Shown piece after piece: positions 8,541 through 18,063 of a DNA stretch of 64,000 nucleotides. Under the pieces are notes generated by a model. The model did not search any database. It had not been told where the DNA came from and was given only the letters and a program-made list of their open reading frames with translations. Position numbers and translations under genes: made by a program. The stretch is from the NCBI RefSeq assembly GCF_004343195.1, contig NZ_SMCR01000004.1, forward strand, positions 310,001 through 374,000, given 5' to 3'. This DNA is from Biostraticola tofi (GTDB lineage: Bacteria > Pseudomonadota > Gammaproteobacteria > Enterobacterales > Enterobacteriaceae). The stretch's first letter is position 1; each line of letters starts with the position of its first letter.

Positions 8541-10135
8541 TGAGTACGCTGAATGCATTACTCAGCGCCTGCCAGTCAGAGGAAACGCCACTGCTTGCTG
8601 CCACCCTTGAACGCGTGGCGCAGTGGGAGGGCTGGCTGCAACCGCTGTCAGAGGCGTCCCCCGTCGGGGACGACCCGGGCTATGACGATGACTTCCAGCA
8701 GATGCGGGAAGAGGTTAATAAACTTTCCGGGGCTGACACGGAACTCATTTGCCGGCTGGCGGAGAAACTGCTCATCGGTACGGCCAAAGACATTCGGGTG
8801 GCAACGTACTACTGCTGGGCGAAGCTGCACCGCGAAGGTGAGCAGGGGCTGGCGGAAGGGCTCGAACTGCTGGCCGGCCTGCTGGAGCGCTTCGGCGCGC
8901 AACTGCACCCGCAGCGTGACCGCAGCCGCAAGGCGGCGCTGGAATGGCTGGCCGGTTCGCGCATGACCGACAGTCTGTCGCTGTACCCGGAAGTGGTCAG
9001 GGAAGAGGCGGTGCGTACCATTGGTGCACTGTTGCTGATTGCGCAGCTAACAGATAATGAGCCCGATGAAACCCGCCCGCAGTTCAACGCGTTGTACGGC
9101 GCGCTGGAAAGTCGTCTGCAGAAAGCGGGCGGCGTGGATGCGGTGGTACCGCAGAACGCCAGTACCAGCGAAACCCCTTCGGCTGCCAGTCACAGCGATG
9201 CCCCGGCCATCGGGCGGATCACGTCCGGTCAGGATTTGCTGGCTCAGGCCCGCACCCTCACCGAATACCTGCGCGAGCAGCCAGATGGCTGGCTGTCAGC
9301 ACACCATCTGATGAAGAGCCTGCGTCACGACACCCTGCGGGCCATCCCGGCACCGGATGCGCAGGGGCGTACACGCATCGAGCCGCCAAGGGCGGATCAA
9401 CGCGCGTTACTCAAACGCCTCTACCTGCAGCAGAACTGGGCTGAAATGCTCGAGACAGCAGACAGTACCTTTTCCCGCGGTGCCAATCACCTGTGGCTGG
9501 ATTTGCAGTGGTATATCCACCAGGCCCTGATGAAGTCCGGTCAGGTAACGCTGGCCGACATTGTGGCGGCTGACCTGAAAGGGCTGCTGAGCCGCATGTC
9601 AGGCCTGGAAACACTGGCCTTCAGTGACGGTACGCCGTTTGCGGATGAAATAACGCTGAACTGGATCCAGCAACATGTGCTGGAAGCGACGAGTGGGTGG
9701 GGCCATGACATGCCATCCGCACAGATGGCTGCCGGTCACGATGACATTCTGGCGCTAGAGCCGGAAGCTGTGGCGCTGGCCGACAGCGAAGGTCCGGATG
9801 CTGCGTTGGGCTGGTTACAGAACCGGACTGGCATGGCTACTGACCGTCAGAAATGGTTATTGCGTCTGCTGATGGGGCGTATTGCTGAGCAGTACGGTAA
9901 AAATGAGCTGGCGGTGCATCTGTTTGCGGAGCTTTGGGCACGTGCCAGTGAAGTCTCCCTCACTCAATGGGAGCCTGAGCTGTTGTTTGAAGTTCAGGCC
10001 CGCCATTTGAAACTCCTTCGGTTGAAAGCCGGGCGCAGTGAGGCTGACAAGGCTCGTCTCACGCCGATGATGGACCAGTTACTTGCCGGGCTGATCGCAG
10101 TCGATCCAGCCCGTGCTGCCGTGCTTTGCGGTTAA
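8540..10135 (+). CDS. tssA: T6SS baseplate/sheath cap protein TssA
   Basis: A 531-residue protein with an ImpA-type N-terminal domain (conserved core around residues 40-160: KDIRVATYYCWAKL, then LHPQRDRSRKAALEWL) and a helical C-terminal VasJ-type domain rich in WLLRLLMGR and AKLF-like helices. TssA organises the baseplate and caps the growing sheath. It is translationally coupled to tssM (overlapping TGATG) and followed by tssF after 20 bp. The middle section (residues ~200-240) is low-complexity and probably a linker. Confidence 0.88.
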   Translation: MSTLNALLSACQSEETPLLAATLERVAQWEGWLQPLSEASPVGDDPGYDDDFQQMREEVNKLSGADTELICRLAEKLLIGTAKDIRVATYYCWAKLHREGEQGLAEGLELLAGLLERFGAQLHPQRDRSRKAALEWLAGSRMTDSLSLYPEVVREEAVRTIGALLLIAQLTDNEPDETRPQFNALYGALESRLQKAGGVDAVVPQNASTSETPSAASHSDAPAIGRITSGQDLLAQARTLTEYLREQPDGWLSAHHLMKSLRHDTLRAIPAPDAQGRTRIEPPRADQRALLKRLYLQQNWAEMLETADSTFSRGANHLWLDLQWYIHQALMKSGQVTLADIVAADLKGLLSRMSGLETLAFSDGTPFADEITLNWIQQHVLEATSGWGHDMPSAQMAAGHDDILALEPEAVALADSEGPDAALGWLQNRTGMATDRQKWLLRLLMGRIAEQYGKNELAVHLFAELWARASEVSLTQWEPELLFEVQARHLKLLRLKAGRSEADKARLTPMMDQLLAGLIAVDPARAAVLCG

Positions 10136-10155
10136 ATCCACAGGAACAGAAATAA

Positions 10156-11919
10156 ATGGAAGGTTTGACCCTGCGCTATTACGACGCGGAAATGCGTTAC
10201 CTCCGTGAAGCCGCCAAAGAATTTGCTCAGACCCATCCCGATCGCGCCGCCATGCTGGACCTCGATAAGGCCGGCACGCCCGATCCGTATGTTGAACGTC
10301 TGTTTGAAGGCTTCGCTTTTTCGATGGGACGGCTGCGGGAGAAGATTGACGACGACCTGCCGGAACTGACCGAAGGGCTGGTCAGCATGCTCTGGCCACA
10401 CTACCTGCGTACCATTCCATCACTCTCGGTGGTGGCGTTCACACCCGCGCTTCAGGCCGTGAAAATGGCGGAAGTGATGCCCGCGGGTCTTGAAGTGTAC
10501 TCCCGACCGGTGGGGCCGAAGAACACGGTCTGTCGCTACCGCACGACCCAGGATGTGATGCTCAATCCGCTCAGTATTTCGGGTGTCACCATAACCACCG
10601 AAACCGACGGACGTTCGCTCCTGCGCATGCGTTTTGCCTGCAGTACGCAGGCGGACTGGTCACATGCTGACCTGAGTCACTTGAGCCTATATCTTGGCGC
10701 TGATGCGCCCGTCAGTAGTCAGCTGCACCTGATGCTGACCAAGCGACAGGCGGCGCTGTATATGCGTCTGCCTGGACAGACTGACCGTATCCGCCTTGAC
10801 GGGTACTTCTCCCCGGGCGGTTTTGCTGAAGAGGACGGGCTGTGGCCAAAAGGCGATACTGCCTTCAGTGGTTATCAGCTGCTGCTGGAATACTTCACCT
10901 TCCGCGACAAGTTTATGTTTGTTCACCTCAATGGTCTGGACGGTATCACGCCGCCGTTGGGGACGGAGTATTTCGATATTGAGGTGGTGTTCAGTACACC
11001 GTGGCCGTCAGATCTACCGGTCACCGATGATGCCGTCCGCCTGCATTGCGTGCCGGTGATTAACCTGTTCACGCTGGAAGCGGACCCGCTCACCATCACC
11101 GGGCTTGAAAGCGAATACCTGCTGCGACCGAAACGACTGCAGGACGGGCACACCGAGATTTATGCCGTCGACTCAGTCACGGGCTCGAACCGGACCCGTG
11201 ATGCGGAGTACGTGCCGTTCAGCAGCTTCCGGCATAAAGGCGGCATGATGCGCCGCCAGGCCCCACCGCGTTATTACCATACCCGGGTGAAACGCAGTGT
11301 CACCGGGCTGTATGACACCTGGCTTATTCTGGGCGGTCACCAGTGGGAAGATGACCGGTTATTTGAGCGTGAAGCCGTCTCACTGCAAATCACCGGCACT
11401 AACGGTCAGTTACCGCGCCGGGCGCTTCAGAGTACGCTGCTTGACCGCTGTGAACAGGTGGTGCAGGCCCCGTTAACGGTCAGAAATCTCTGTAAGCCCA
11501 CGCTGCCGGTCTATCCCCCTGCCGAAGACCGCTTTCACTGGCGGGTGCTGAGCCATCTCGGCTCCGGCTTTCTCAATATGATGAGCTCTGCCGAAGTGCT
11601 GCGCGGGACGCTGGCGCTCTATAACTGGCAGGAAGATGAGCTCAATAACCGCCGGCTTGAGGCCATTCAGCATGTTACGCATCACCGTCTGCAGCGTTTT
11701 GTGCAGGGGTATCTACTGCGGGGGCTGGATATCGAAGTCACCCTCGACAGCAACGGTTTCACAGGAGAAGGGGACATTCACCTGTTTGGCGAAATGCTCA
11801 ACCGGTTCTTTGCCCTCTATGCCGACATGAACCAGTTTAACCAATTCACCCTTATTGTTCAGCCAGAAGGAAAGTGCATCCGGTGGAAAGAGAATCACAG
11901 TCCGCGCCTGCCCGGTTAA
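10156..11919 (+). CDS. tssF: T6SS baseplate protein TssF (VasA/ImpG)
   Basis: 587 residues, the usual TssF length. It has the family opening LRYYDAEMRYLREAAKEF followed by DPYVERLFEGFAF and LPELTEGLVSMLWPHYLR, which are diagnostic of TssF. The protein forms the baseplate wedge with TssG and TssE. A purine-rich site (ACAGGAACAG) precedes the ATG. The 3' end overlaps tssG by 46 bp, typical for this pair, whose products assemble as TssF2-TssG. Confidence 0.93.
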   Translation: MEGLTLRYYDAEMRYLREAAKEFAQTHPDRAAMLDLDKAGTPDPYVERLFEGFAFSMGRLREKIDDDLPELTEGLVSMLWPHYLRTIPSLSVVAFTPALQAVKMAEVMPAGLEVYSRPVGPKNTVCRYRTTQDVMLNPLSISGVTITTETDGRSLLRMRFACSTQADWSHADLSHLSLYLGADAPVSSQLHLMLTKRQAALYMRLPGQTDRIRLDGYFSPGGFAEEDGLWPKGDTAFSGYQLLLEYFTFRDKFMFVHLNGLDGITPPLGTEYFDIEVVFSTPWPSDLPVTDDAVRLHCVPVINLFTLEADPLTITGLESEYLLRPKRLQDGHTEIYAVDSVTGSNRTRDAEYVPFSSFRHKGGMMRRQAPPRYYHTRVKRSVTGLYDTWLILGGHQWEDDRLFEREAVSLQITGTNGQLPRRALQSTLLDRCEQVVQAPLTVRNLCKPTLPVYPPAEDRFHWRVLSHLGSGFLNMMSSAEVLRGTLALYNWQEDELNNRRLEAIQHVTHHRLQRFVQGYLLRGLDIEVTLDSNGFTGEGDIHLFGEMLNRFFALYADMNQFNQFTLIVQPEGKCIRWKENHSPRLPG

Positions 11920-12977
11920 TGGCGCAGCTGGGTGACCGGCTGCCCTATATCAACTTTTACCGTTTCTGCCAGCTCCTGGAGCAGAGTCAGCCGAATCAGC
12001 CGGTAACCGGCAGCACCTGGCATGTGCGTCATGAACCGGTGCGCTTCCGACCCCATCCGGGGATGGGGTTCCCGGCCTCGGAAATTAAAGCGCTGGAGCC
12101 GGCGGAACATCCACACCTGCCGCCCACGGTGCGTATCACCTTTATGGGACTCTATGGCGTGGAGTCGCCGCTGCCGACGCACTATATCGATGACATTACC
12201 CAGCGGCGGGAAGGGTATGAAGCGACCGCTGATTTTCTCGATATCTTCAACCATCGGTTGATTGCCCAGTACTACCGTATCTGGCGTAAATATTCGTATC
12301 CGGCGAGCTTCGAAGCGGGCGGCAGGGACAATATATCGCAGTACCTGTTGGGGCTCGCGGGGCTCGGGATTGACGGTTGTACGGACAGTATCGCGGCACC
12401 CGCCTCACGCTTTCTGGCACTGTTACCGGTGATGTTACTCCCGGGGCGTACCGCGGAAGGCCTGGCCTCTCTGGTGCGTCTACTGGCCCCGGACACGCAG
12501 ACAAAAATCTGGCATCACGATAAACGTCGTGTTCCGCTGAAAAAGCCGCTGACCATGAGCGTGTGTCAGCCTGTTACCCTCAAGAACCGGCCGGTGATGG
12601 GCAACTATGCCACCGATGTGAACAGCCAGGTGCTGATGAGGTTGTCCACCGCAAACCCGGAGGAAGTGCAGGGCTGGTTGCCCGAGGGCGACCTCCACGC
12701 GGATTTAATGGCACTGCTGCATGTGTATCTCGGGTCACGTCTCGATGTGCGGCTGCAGTTGTGTGTGGACCGCAGCCTGCTGCCTGACGCGACAATGAGC
12801 AGTGAACCTCAGGCAGGGGGGGTACAGCTGGGCCGCACCGCCGTGATGCGACCGCTGAATGTAGCGAAGACAACTACACACCCCAAAACAATGATCATCA
12901 ATCTTGGCCGCTATGAGCGCGTTCAGGAAAATATTCACCGCAGGGAGACCGATGAAGATGGCGATTACCGCTGGTAA
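11874..12977 (+). CDS. tssG: T6SS baseplate protein TssG (VasB/ImpH)
   Basis: A 367-residue TssG protein, partner of TssF in the baseplate wedge. Characteristic features are the opening INFYRFCQLLE, the FRPHPGMGFPASEI block, GLYGVESPLPTHYID and DFLDIFNHRLIAQYYRIWRKY. The start at 11874 overlaps tssF; in-frame codons a few residues downstream are possible. It overlaps tssJ at its 3' end, continuing the tight operon. Confidence 0.93.
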   Translation: MHPVERESQSAPARLMAQLGDRLPYINFYRFCQLLEQSQPNQPVTGSTWHVRHEPVRFRPHPGMGFPASEIKALEPAEHPHLPPTVRITFMGLYGVESPLPTHYIDDITQRREGYEATADFLDIFNHRLIAQYYRIWRKYSYPASFEAGGRDNISQYLLGLAGLGIDGCTDSIAAPASRFLALLPVMLLPGRTAEGLASLVRLLAPDTQTKIWHHDKRRVPLKKPLTMSVCQPVTLKNRPVMGNYATDVNSQVLMRLSTANPEEVQGWLPEGDLHADLMALLHVYLGSRLDVRLQLCVDRSLLPDATMSSEPQAGGVQLGRTAVMRPLNVAKTTTHPKTMIINLGRYERVQENIHRRETDEDGDYRW

Positions 12978-13494
12978 AACCACCTTACTTACTCTGGCGT
13001 CGGGCATCGCGATGATGCTGACAGGCTGTGGCCTGACCCAGAAAGTCACGGACGGCACAGTAGCTGTGACCAAAGCTGTTTTTTATAAGCAGGTGAAAAC
13101 CCTGCATCTTGATATTCATGCCCGTGAAGCCATCAATAACAATGCCGGTGGGGTGGCGCTGTCCACGGTGGTGAGGGTTTATCAACTGAAGGACCGCAGG
13201 ACGTTCGACAGTACGGATTACCCGTCCCTGTTTAAGGCCGACAGTCAGGCCCTCAAAGCGGACCTGGTGGCGGAGAAAGACATTCGTCTGCAGCCGGGCG
13301 GGGCCGTGATGGTCGATATGCCGATGGACGAGAATGCGCAGTATGTGGCGGTGGCCGGGATGTTTATGTCACCGGATCAGGTAAACAATACCTGGCGGGT
13401 GGTGCTGAAGCGGGACGATCTCGATCCGGACAAGGCGAGGATAATTGAGGCGGGTAATAACCGGCTGACGCTGAAGGCGCTTAAAGATGAATGA
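12952..13494 (+). CDS. tssJ: T6SS outer-membrane lipoprotein TssJ
   Basis: Starting at ATG 12952, behind AGGGAG, the 180-residue product has a lipoprotein signal peptide ending in lipobox LTGC (MMLTGCGLTQ). The mature part has the TssJ beta-sandwich pattern (NNAGGVALSTVVRVYQL, then PGGAVMVDMPMDENAQYVAVAGMF). TssJ anchors TssM to the outer membrane. A longer frame from 12904 would bury the signal peptide inside a non-secreted extension, so the shorter start is preferred. It overlaps both tssG and tssE. Confidence 0.9.
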   Translation: MKMAITAGKTTLLTLASGIAMMLTGCGLTQKVTDGTVAVTKAVFYKQVKTLHLDIHAREAINNNAGGVALSTVVRVYQLKDRRTFDSTDYPSLFKADSQALKADLVAEKDIRLQPGGAVMVDMPMDENAQYVAVAGMFMSPDQVNNTWRVVLKRDDLDPDKARIIEAGNNRLTLKALKDE

Positions 13495-13939
13495 GGCCCC
13501 GCGTCCGTCGCTGTATGAGACCCTCTTTGGCAATTTCACCGGCGGGCTCGACCTGCATCAGGTCAGTGAGCAAAACCAGGTGATTATGTCGGTACTGGAC
13601 AATATGCAGCGTATCCTCAACTGCCACGCCGGTACGCTCACGCATCTGCCGGACTACGGACTGCCGGATATGACTTCGGTAATCAATGGGCTGCCGGGTA
13701 TCGAGCATGAACTGATGAAAACCCTCTCTGGGGTGCTGCTGAAGTATGAGCCCCGGCTGAAAAAAATCGCAGTGGTGATCCAGCAACAGACAACGCCTGG
13801 CGAGCTGCGCTATGCCATTGATGCTGAGCTGAAAGGCGTGGGACTGGTGCGCTATGGCACGGAGTTTATGCCCGAAGGCCGCGTGCTGATACGCCATATG
13901 AAACAGCAAAACTTTCTTGGCCACCAGGCCCGGATTTAG
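13487..13939 (+). CDS. tssE: T6SS baseplate protein TssE (gp25-like)
   Basis: 150 residues of the GPW/gp25 family, the wedge protein that seeds sheath polymerisation. Diagnostic stretches are LYETLFGNF near the start, LNCHAGTLTHLPDYGLPDM (gp25-like core) and the C-terminal EFMPEGRVLIRH. It overlaps tssJ by 8 bp. It is the last clearly intact tss gene of this operon segment. Confidence 0.92.
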   Translation: MNEAPRPSLYETLFGNFTGGLDLHQVSEQNQVIMSVLDNMQRILNCHAGTLTHLPDYGLPDMTSVINGLPGIEHELMKTLSGVLLKYEPRLKKIAVVIQQQTTPGELRYAIDAELKGVGLVRYGTEFMPEGRVLIRHMKQQNFLGHQARI

Positions 13940-13978
13940 CGCGATACAATCCTCTACCACCGGGTCAGAGCACTATCG

Positions 13979-14365
13979 ATGTCAGCAAAAGCACGGTTCC
14001 TGCAAAAACTTCAGGGTAAACATTCGCGCCCAGATCCCTATGCAAGTAAAGGCCAGGCTGACCTGGCCGCGTTTTGTCAGTGACTGGGCGCACTGCAGGA
14101 AAGCATCGAAACCTGGCTGGCGCAAACCGGGATAACGCTCATCAACCCTCACTGCGCCCTAACGGAAATGCTTATCAGCAACAGCGCATTCACGGTTCCC
14201 TACTTTAAACTTCATGATGAAAATCGGGGGGTGAAATTCACTGCGGTATTTTTATACGGGCAGAGCGTGACGGGGTGTGTGGAAGTGCCCCTTGCTGCCT
14301 TAACGGGCAGGAGGGTTGTTATAAGGATCTGGGTCTTTTTTATTTACCTGCATGTTCGGGGATAA
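13979..14365 (+). pseudogene. Decayed T6SS accessory gene downstream of tssE
   Basis: ATG 13979 opens MSAKARFLQKLQGKHSRPD... and stops at TGA 14081-14083 after 34 codons. Shifting frame at that point gives a sensible continuation, LGALQESIETWLAQTG...SNSAFTVPYFKLHDENR...FTAVFLYGQSVTGCVEV, until about 14310, after which the reading becomes unconvincing up to TAA at 14363-14365. This is best explained as one gene of about 130-150 codons broken by a frameshift near 14081 and eroded at its 3' end. I cannot name the family. Its position between tssE and the VasL-like gene marks it as a T6SS accessory gene. Confidence 0.55.
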
Positions 14366-14372
14366 CGCCACA

Positions 14373-15734
14373 ATGCAAAGCACTGAACCACGATATATCC
14401 GGACGGGAGGGGATCCCCGGTCGTTCACTGACTTCACCGCGCTGCGGGATGAAATGGGGAAACTGACGCATCCGGCGCGCCCGGATGTCAACTGGCGAAA
14501 TGTGGAAAAACTCTGTCTCAGTCTGTTTGAACATAACGGCGTCGAACTTCAGACTGCTGCCCGGTACACGCTGGCCCGCACCCACATTGCGGGACTGCAC
14601 GGTTTAAACGAAGGGCTCTTCATTCTGGAAGCTCTGCTGATTGGTCAATGGGGAAACCTGTGGCCGCAGCCGGTCCATGCGCGCATCGAAATACTGGCAG
14701 GGCTGAGTCGGCGTCTGCAGCAATTCCAGCGTACGCAGGCGCTGGTTTACAGCGATTTGGGCGCTCTGTATCAGGCTGAAAAAAGCCTTACAGCCATCAA
14801 TGAAGCTCTGCAGCGTCTGGAATTGAAGCATCAAACGGGCCTGGATGCCCTCCGCCAGCAGTTTCACATTGCGGCAGTTCGCCTGGAAAACAACACCAGC
14901 GATGCCGAGAGCCCCTCCCCATCGCCTGAGATTCTGATACCGGCGGCGATCGCGCTACGGGAAAATGAAGGGGACCCATCGCACCGGTGGGTGTATGTGG
15001 TGCAGCCTGCGCCGGAGTCCTGGATTAACGTGGTTCCTGCCCGGGCAAGAAAACCCTGGAGATCGTTTGTTGCAGGGATGCTGACCATGTTACTGACGGG
15101 CGGTCTGTTGTGCTGGGGGCACACCATCCTGACCGACCACCCACAGCAGAAAGCGCTGATGGCGTCAGTGGCGCAGCTGCCCGCTCCACTGTCGGAAGAG
15201 GCTTTGCTGACGTTGCATCAGCATAGCCCGCCGTGGCTGAAAGAAAATACGCAATGGATAAAGCAGACCCAACAGCAATTGGAACAGCTGGCCGCGATGT
15301 CGCCGGACTGGCCACTGGCACAGGGTACGGCGCTGGTTCGCCAGGTGCAGATGTTGTGGCCCGACACTGCAGTGGCTGAGGCTGTTTCGCAGCAATGGCA
15401 ACGACAGCTGGAAGCTTCCGCCGCTTCCCCGGACAGTCTGGGAGGCTGGCAGCGTGGTATCACGCAACTGCAACAGCTGGCTGATCAGTTGAATCATCTG
15501 GACGGTCAGAAGGGGAAATACATGACGGTCAGCGAGCTGAAATCGCAGGTATTTGCTATCACCCAGGCGTTTAACCAAACAGTACCGGTCGAAGAGCAAC
15601 TGCGCCAGTTGGCGCACCAGCCGGCTGACAAACCTGACCCGGTCGCGTTACGTGCGCAGACCGCGCAGCACCTGAAACAACTCTTGGCGCGCTATGCCCT
15701 GTTGGACAGAGGGACAGATGAAAAAGCCCGCTGA
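14373..15734 (+). CDS. VasL-like T6SS protein with ImpA N-terminal domain and one membrane helix
   Basis: 453 residues from ATG 14373 (MQSTEPRYIRTGGDPR). The N-terminal ~170 residues form an ImpA_N domain (DFTALRDEMGKLTHPARPDVNW, LNEGLFILEALLIGQWGNLWPQP). A single membrane helix follows near residues 235-255 (FVAGMLTMLLTGGLLCWG) and then a long helical periplasmic or coiled-coil domain. This is the layout of VasL-type TssA relatives found at the end of enterobacterial T6SS operons. The gene seems intact, but sequence beyond its stop leaves the T6SS operon after a few codons. Confidence 0.75.
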   Translation: MQSTEPRYIRTGGDPRSFTDFTALRDEMGKLTHPARPDVNWRNVEKLCLSLFEHNGVELQTAARYTLARTHIAGLHGLNEGLFILEALLIGQWGNLWPQPVHARIEILAGLSRRLQQFQRTQALVYSDLGALYQAEKSLTAINEALQRLELKHQTGLDALRQQFHIAAVRLENNTSDAESPSPSPEILIPAAIALRENEGDPSHRWVYVVQPAPESWINVVPARARKPWRSFVAGMLTMLLTGGLLCWGHTILTDHPQQKALMASVAQLPAPLSEEALLTLHQHSPPWLKENTQWIKQTQQQLEQLAAMSPDWPLAQGTALVRQVQMLWPDTAVAEAVSQQWQRQLEASAASPDSLGGWQRGITQLQQLADQLNHLDGQKGKYMTVSELKSQVFAITQAFNQTVPVEEQLRQLAHQPADKPDPVALRAQTAQHLKQLLARYALLDRGTDEKAR

Positions 15735-16243
15735 ATTGCCAATGCCGCCACCTTCGCAATATCCTGCGGCTGGTCCAGCCTGCCGAGCGGCGTGCGTTCG
15801 ATCATGTCAGTTTCGAACGGGCTGCCAATAAATCCGGCACTGATAATGCCTTCGGTATGGGTCCCTCCTGGCGCCAGGGTATTGACTCTGATGCCTCGTG
15901 AACCAAGTTCAGCTGCAAGCACCCTGGTCAGAGCATCGAGAGCGCCTTTGGTAGCGGAGTAGACTGCGGCGTTGTTCACAAGAATATCAGGTTCCCCGTA
16001 TGCACGCCTGGTTTCGGCAAACAGCCTCTTTACATCAGCCGCAATTGCTACGCTGGCCTGAACGGCAATCGCCTGGCCGCCCTCTGCCTCAATGGCTGCG
16101 ACAACCTTATCGGCTCCGCTACGATCAGACGCAGAGTTCACCACCACCCGCGCCCCCTGGCGCGCCAGTTCCCGGGCGATGCCCGCTCCGATCCCTTTTG
16201 AAGCGCCGGTAACAATAGCCGTTTTTCCTGCCAGTCTTTTCAT
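15692..16243 (-). pseudogene. SDR oxidoreductase, internally deleted and truncated at the C-terminus
   Basis: The 183-residue frame has the Rossmann motif TGASKGIG (residues ~13-20) and ILVNNAAVY (~87-95), but NNAAVY runs straight into SATKGALDAL. In full SDR enzymes about 45-50 residues with the catalytic serine separate these blocks. A deletion between two VY-containing sites (near 15958-15963) explains it. The C-terminus leaves family sequence after DIAKVAALA at about 15740 and reads into T6SS DNA, losing the final strand and the usual GG end. The enzyme is almost certainly inactive. Its start lies 11 bp from the end of a second, intact SDR gene. Confidence 0.75.
15718..15831 (+). pseudogene. 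5' stub of the next T6SS operon gene, cut by a recombination junction
   Basis: ATG 15718 lies inside the end of the VasL-like gene and opens MKKPAELPMPPP before the frame runs into sequence that codes on the other strand for an SDR enzyme. Stop is TAA 15829-15831. Proline-rich starts of this kind with overlapping ATG suggest the first codons of another operon member. The junction with foreign sequence lies at about 15735-15745. Confidence 0.4.
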
Positions 16244-16254
16244 TGATAACTTCC

Positions 16255-17004
16255 TTACAGCTGTGTCATGCCGCCGTCGACGACAAGATCGGTTCCGGTG
16301 GAGAAACTGCTTTCTTCCGATGCGAGAAAAAGAGCGGCGGCGGCCAGTTCATCCGGCTGTCCTAAACGCCCGAGGGGCACCATGGCCGCGGCCTGTTGAC
16401 GAAAGGCTTCGGCCTCCTGCGGCGTTCCAACCTGCCCGTCAATAATAGGCGTATCGACAGGGCCGGGACTCAGCGTATTCACCCGGATATGCCGTGCTTT
16501 CAGTTCCGCCGCCGCGGTCCGTACCAGGGAGCGCACCGCAGCCTTGGTGGCATTGTAGACGCTGTGGCCCGGCAGCCCTTTTGTCGCCAGGCAGGATGAG
16601 ACGAGAATAATCGAACCCCCTTCGCGCATCGCCGGAAGCGCTCTCTGCAGGGTAAAGAATGTGCCTCTAACGTTGATGTCGAACATCTGGTCATAATGCT
16701 GCTCCGTCACTTCACCGATTGCCGACGATGCAATGACGCCGGCATTGGCAACGAGGATGTCAAGCCCACCTTCTTCCTGCTGCACCGTGGTAAACAGCCG
16801 GTCCAGACTGTCGGGGGAGGCGATGTCGGTCTGGATCGCTTTCGCCTGTTTACCCAGCTTAGCCGCCGCCGCTTCAAGCTCAGCCAGTCTGCGGCCAGCG
16901 ATATAAACCGTCGCCCCTTCCTGGATGAAGCGCCTGGCGATCGCATAACCGATCCCGCTGGAGCCGCCGGTCACAACAGCAATTTTAGAGTCCAGTTTGC
17001 CCAT
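16255..17004 (-). CDS. SDR family NAD(P)-dependent oxidoreductase
   Basis: A complete classical SDR of 249 residues: cofactor motif TGGSSGIG (~12-19), LVANAG (~84-89), catalytic serine in ILVSSC and catalytic YNATK (YxxxK), ending VDGGMTQL. Substrate cannot be deduced. It is transcribed divergently from a LysR regulator with a 148-bp gap, the usual layout for a LysR-controlled oxidoreductase. Confidence 0.85.
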   Translation of the reverse strand: MGKLDSKIAVVTGGSSGIGYAIARRFIQEGATVYIAGRRLAELEAAAAKLGKQAKAIQTDIASPDSLDRLFTTVQQEEGGLDILVANAGVIASSAIGEVTEQHYDQMFDINVRGTFFTLQRALPAMREGGSIILVSSCLATKGLPGHSVYNATKAAVRSLVRTAAAELKARHIRVNTLSPGPVDTPIIDGQVGTPQEAEAFRQQAAAMVPLGRLGQPDELAAAALFLASEESSFSTGTDLVVDGGMTQL

Positions 17005-17152
17005 AGTTTCCTCACTTACATTGAATTCATTGACAGGTCGATTGTCTGCCAGGTGAAAAAATGCACCATGGCTATCGAATTTTCAGTATGATTGAGGCTG
17101 AGCCAGAATTAAACTGGCGAAAATTGCACAATACTTGTGAGAAAACGCACCA

Positions 17153-18037
17153 ATGGACCACTGGGATGAACTTCGCATGTTTCTTGCCGTGGCGGAAGGC
17201 GGTACGGTACGCGCGGCCGCTGACGCGCTGGGCGTCAACCACGCCACCATCATTCGCGGCATTGGTCGGCTGGAAAACAAGCTTAATAGCAAGCTGTTTG
17301 AAAAGCTGGCAACCGGCTACCGGCTGACGGACGCGGGCACCGACATCGTCGAACTTGCCGGGCAGATGGCGACAGCGTCATCTCAGATTGAAGCAAGAGT
17401 TTTCGGCAGGGATCAGCGTGTTTCCGGGCCTTTGAGGTTTACGCTTCCCATCTCTTTTGCAACCGACCTGCTGATGCCTACGCTGGCGGGTTTTATGCAT
17501 GCTTACCCGGATATTGCGCTGGAGATTATCGCGTCGGGCACCATCGCCAATCTGGGCAACCGTGAGGCGGATGTCGCCCTTCGCGTGGTCACAGGGGATA
17601 CCACGCCGCCAGGCAATCTTTACGGCATGAAACTGTGTGAGTTTTATACGGGATACTACGGCCATTTAACTCTTTTAGCAGCCCCTTCAGGGTCTATACC
17701 CTGGTTGCTGGGACCCGGCGAGGCCGTTCCGTCCGAATGGCTGCCTGAAGGGGGGATCAGGATGACAGCCACGCCAATCCGCTTCGCGGAAATGCGCTCT
17801 CAGTTTGAGGCGGCGCGCGCGGCCATGGGCATCACACTTCTGCCCTGTTTTCTCGGCGATGTCGATCCGGTGCTCGCCCGTGTACCCGGAGGACCGGTCG
17901 CGCGCATTGGCGACGTCTGGCTGCTGACCCACAGTGAGACACGGCAGACGAAGCGCGTGCGGCTTCTCTGCGAACATATCCGCACTGCGATGCAGGACTA
18001 CGCTGGTAGGATGGCAGGACGGCCCGATATTATCTGA
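17153..18037 (+). CDS. LysR-family transcriptional regulator
   Basis: 294 residues with an N-terminal winged helix-turn-helix (FLAVAEGGTVRAAADALGVNHATIIRGIGRLENKL is the HTH region) and a substrate-binding domain. ALGVNHATI replaces the common LNVTQPAVS, a variant seen in LysR proteins controlling SDR genes. It likely regulates the divergent SDR pair and itself from the 148-bp intergenic region. No ligand can be deduced. Confidence 0.85.
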   Translation: MDHWDELRMFLAVAEGGTVRAAADALGVNHATIIRGIGRLENKLNSKLFEKLATGYRLTDAGTDIVELAGQMATASSQIEARVFGRDQRVSGPLRFTLPISFATDLLMPTLAGFMHAYPDIALEIIASGTIANLGNREADVALRVVTGDTTPPGNLYGMKLCEFYTGYYGHLTLLAAPSGSIPWLLGPGEAVPSEWLPEGGIRMTATPIRFAEMRSQFEAARAAMGITLLPCFLGDVDPVLARVPGGPVARIGDVWLLTHSETRQTKRVRLLCEHIRTAMQDYAGRMAGRPDII

Positions 18038-18063
18038 GATAAATAAACAGAGCGGGTAATAAA

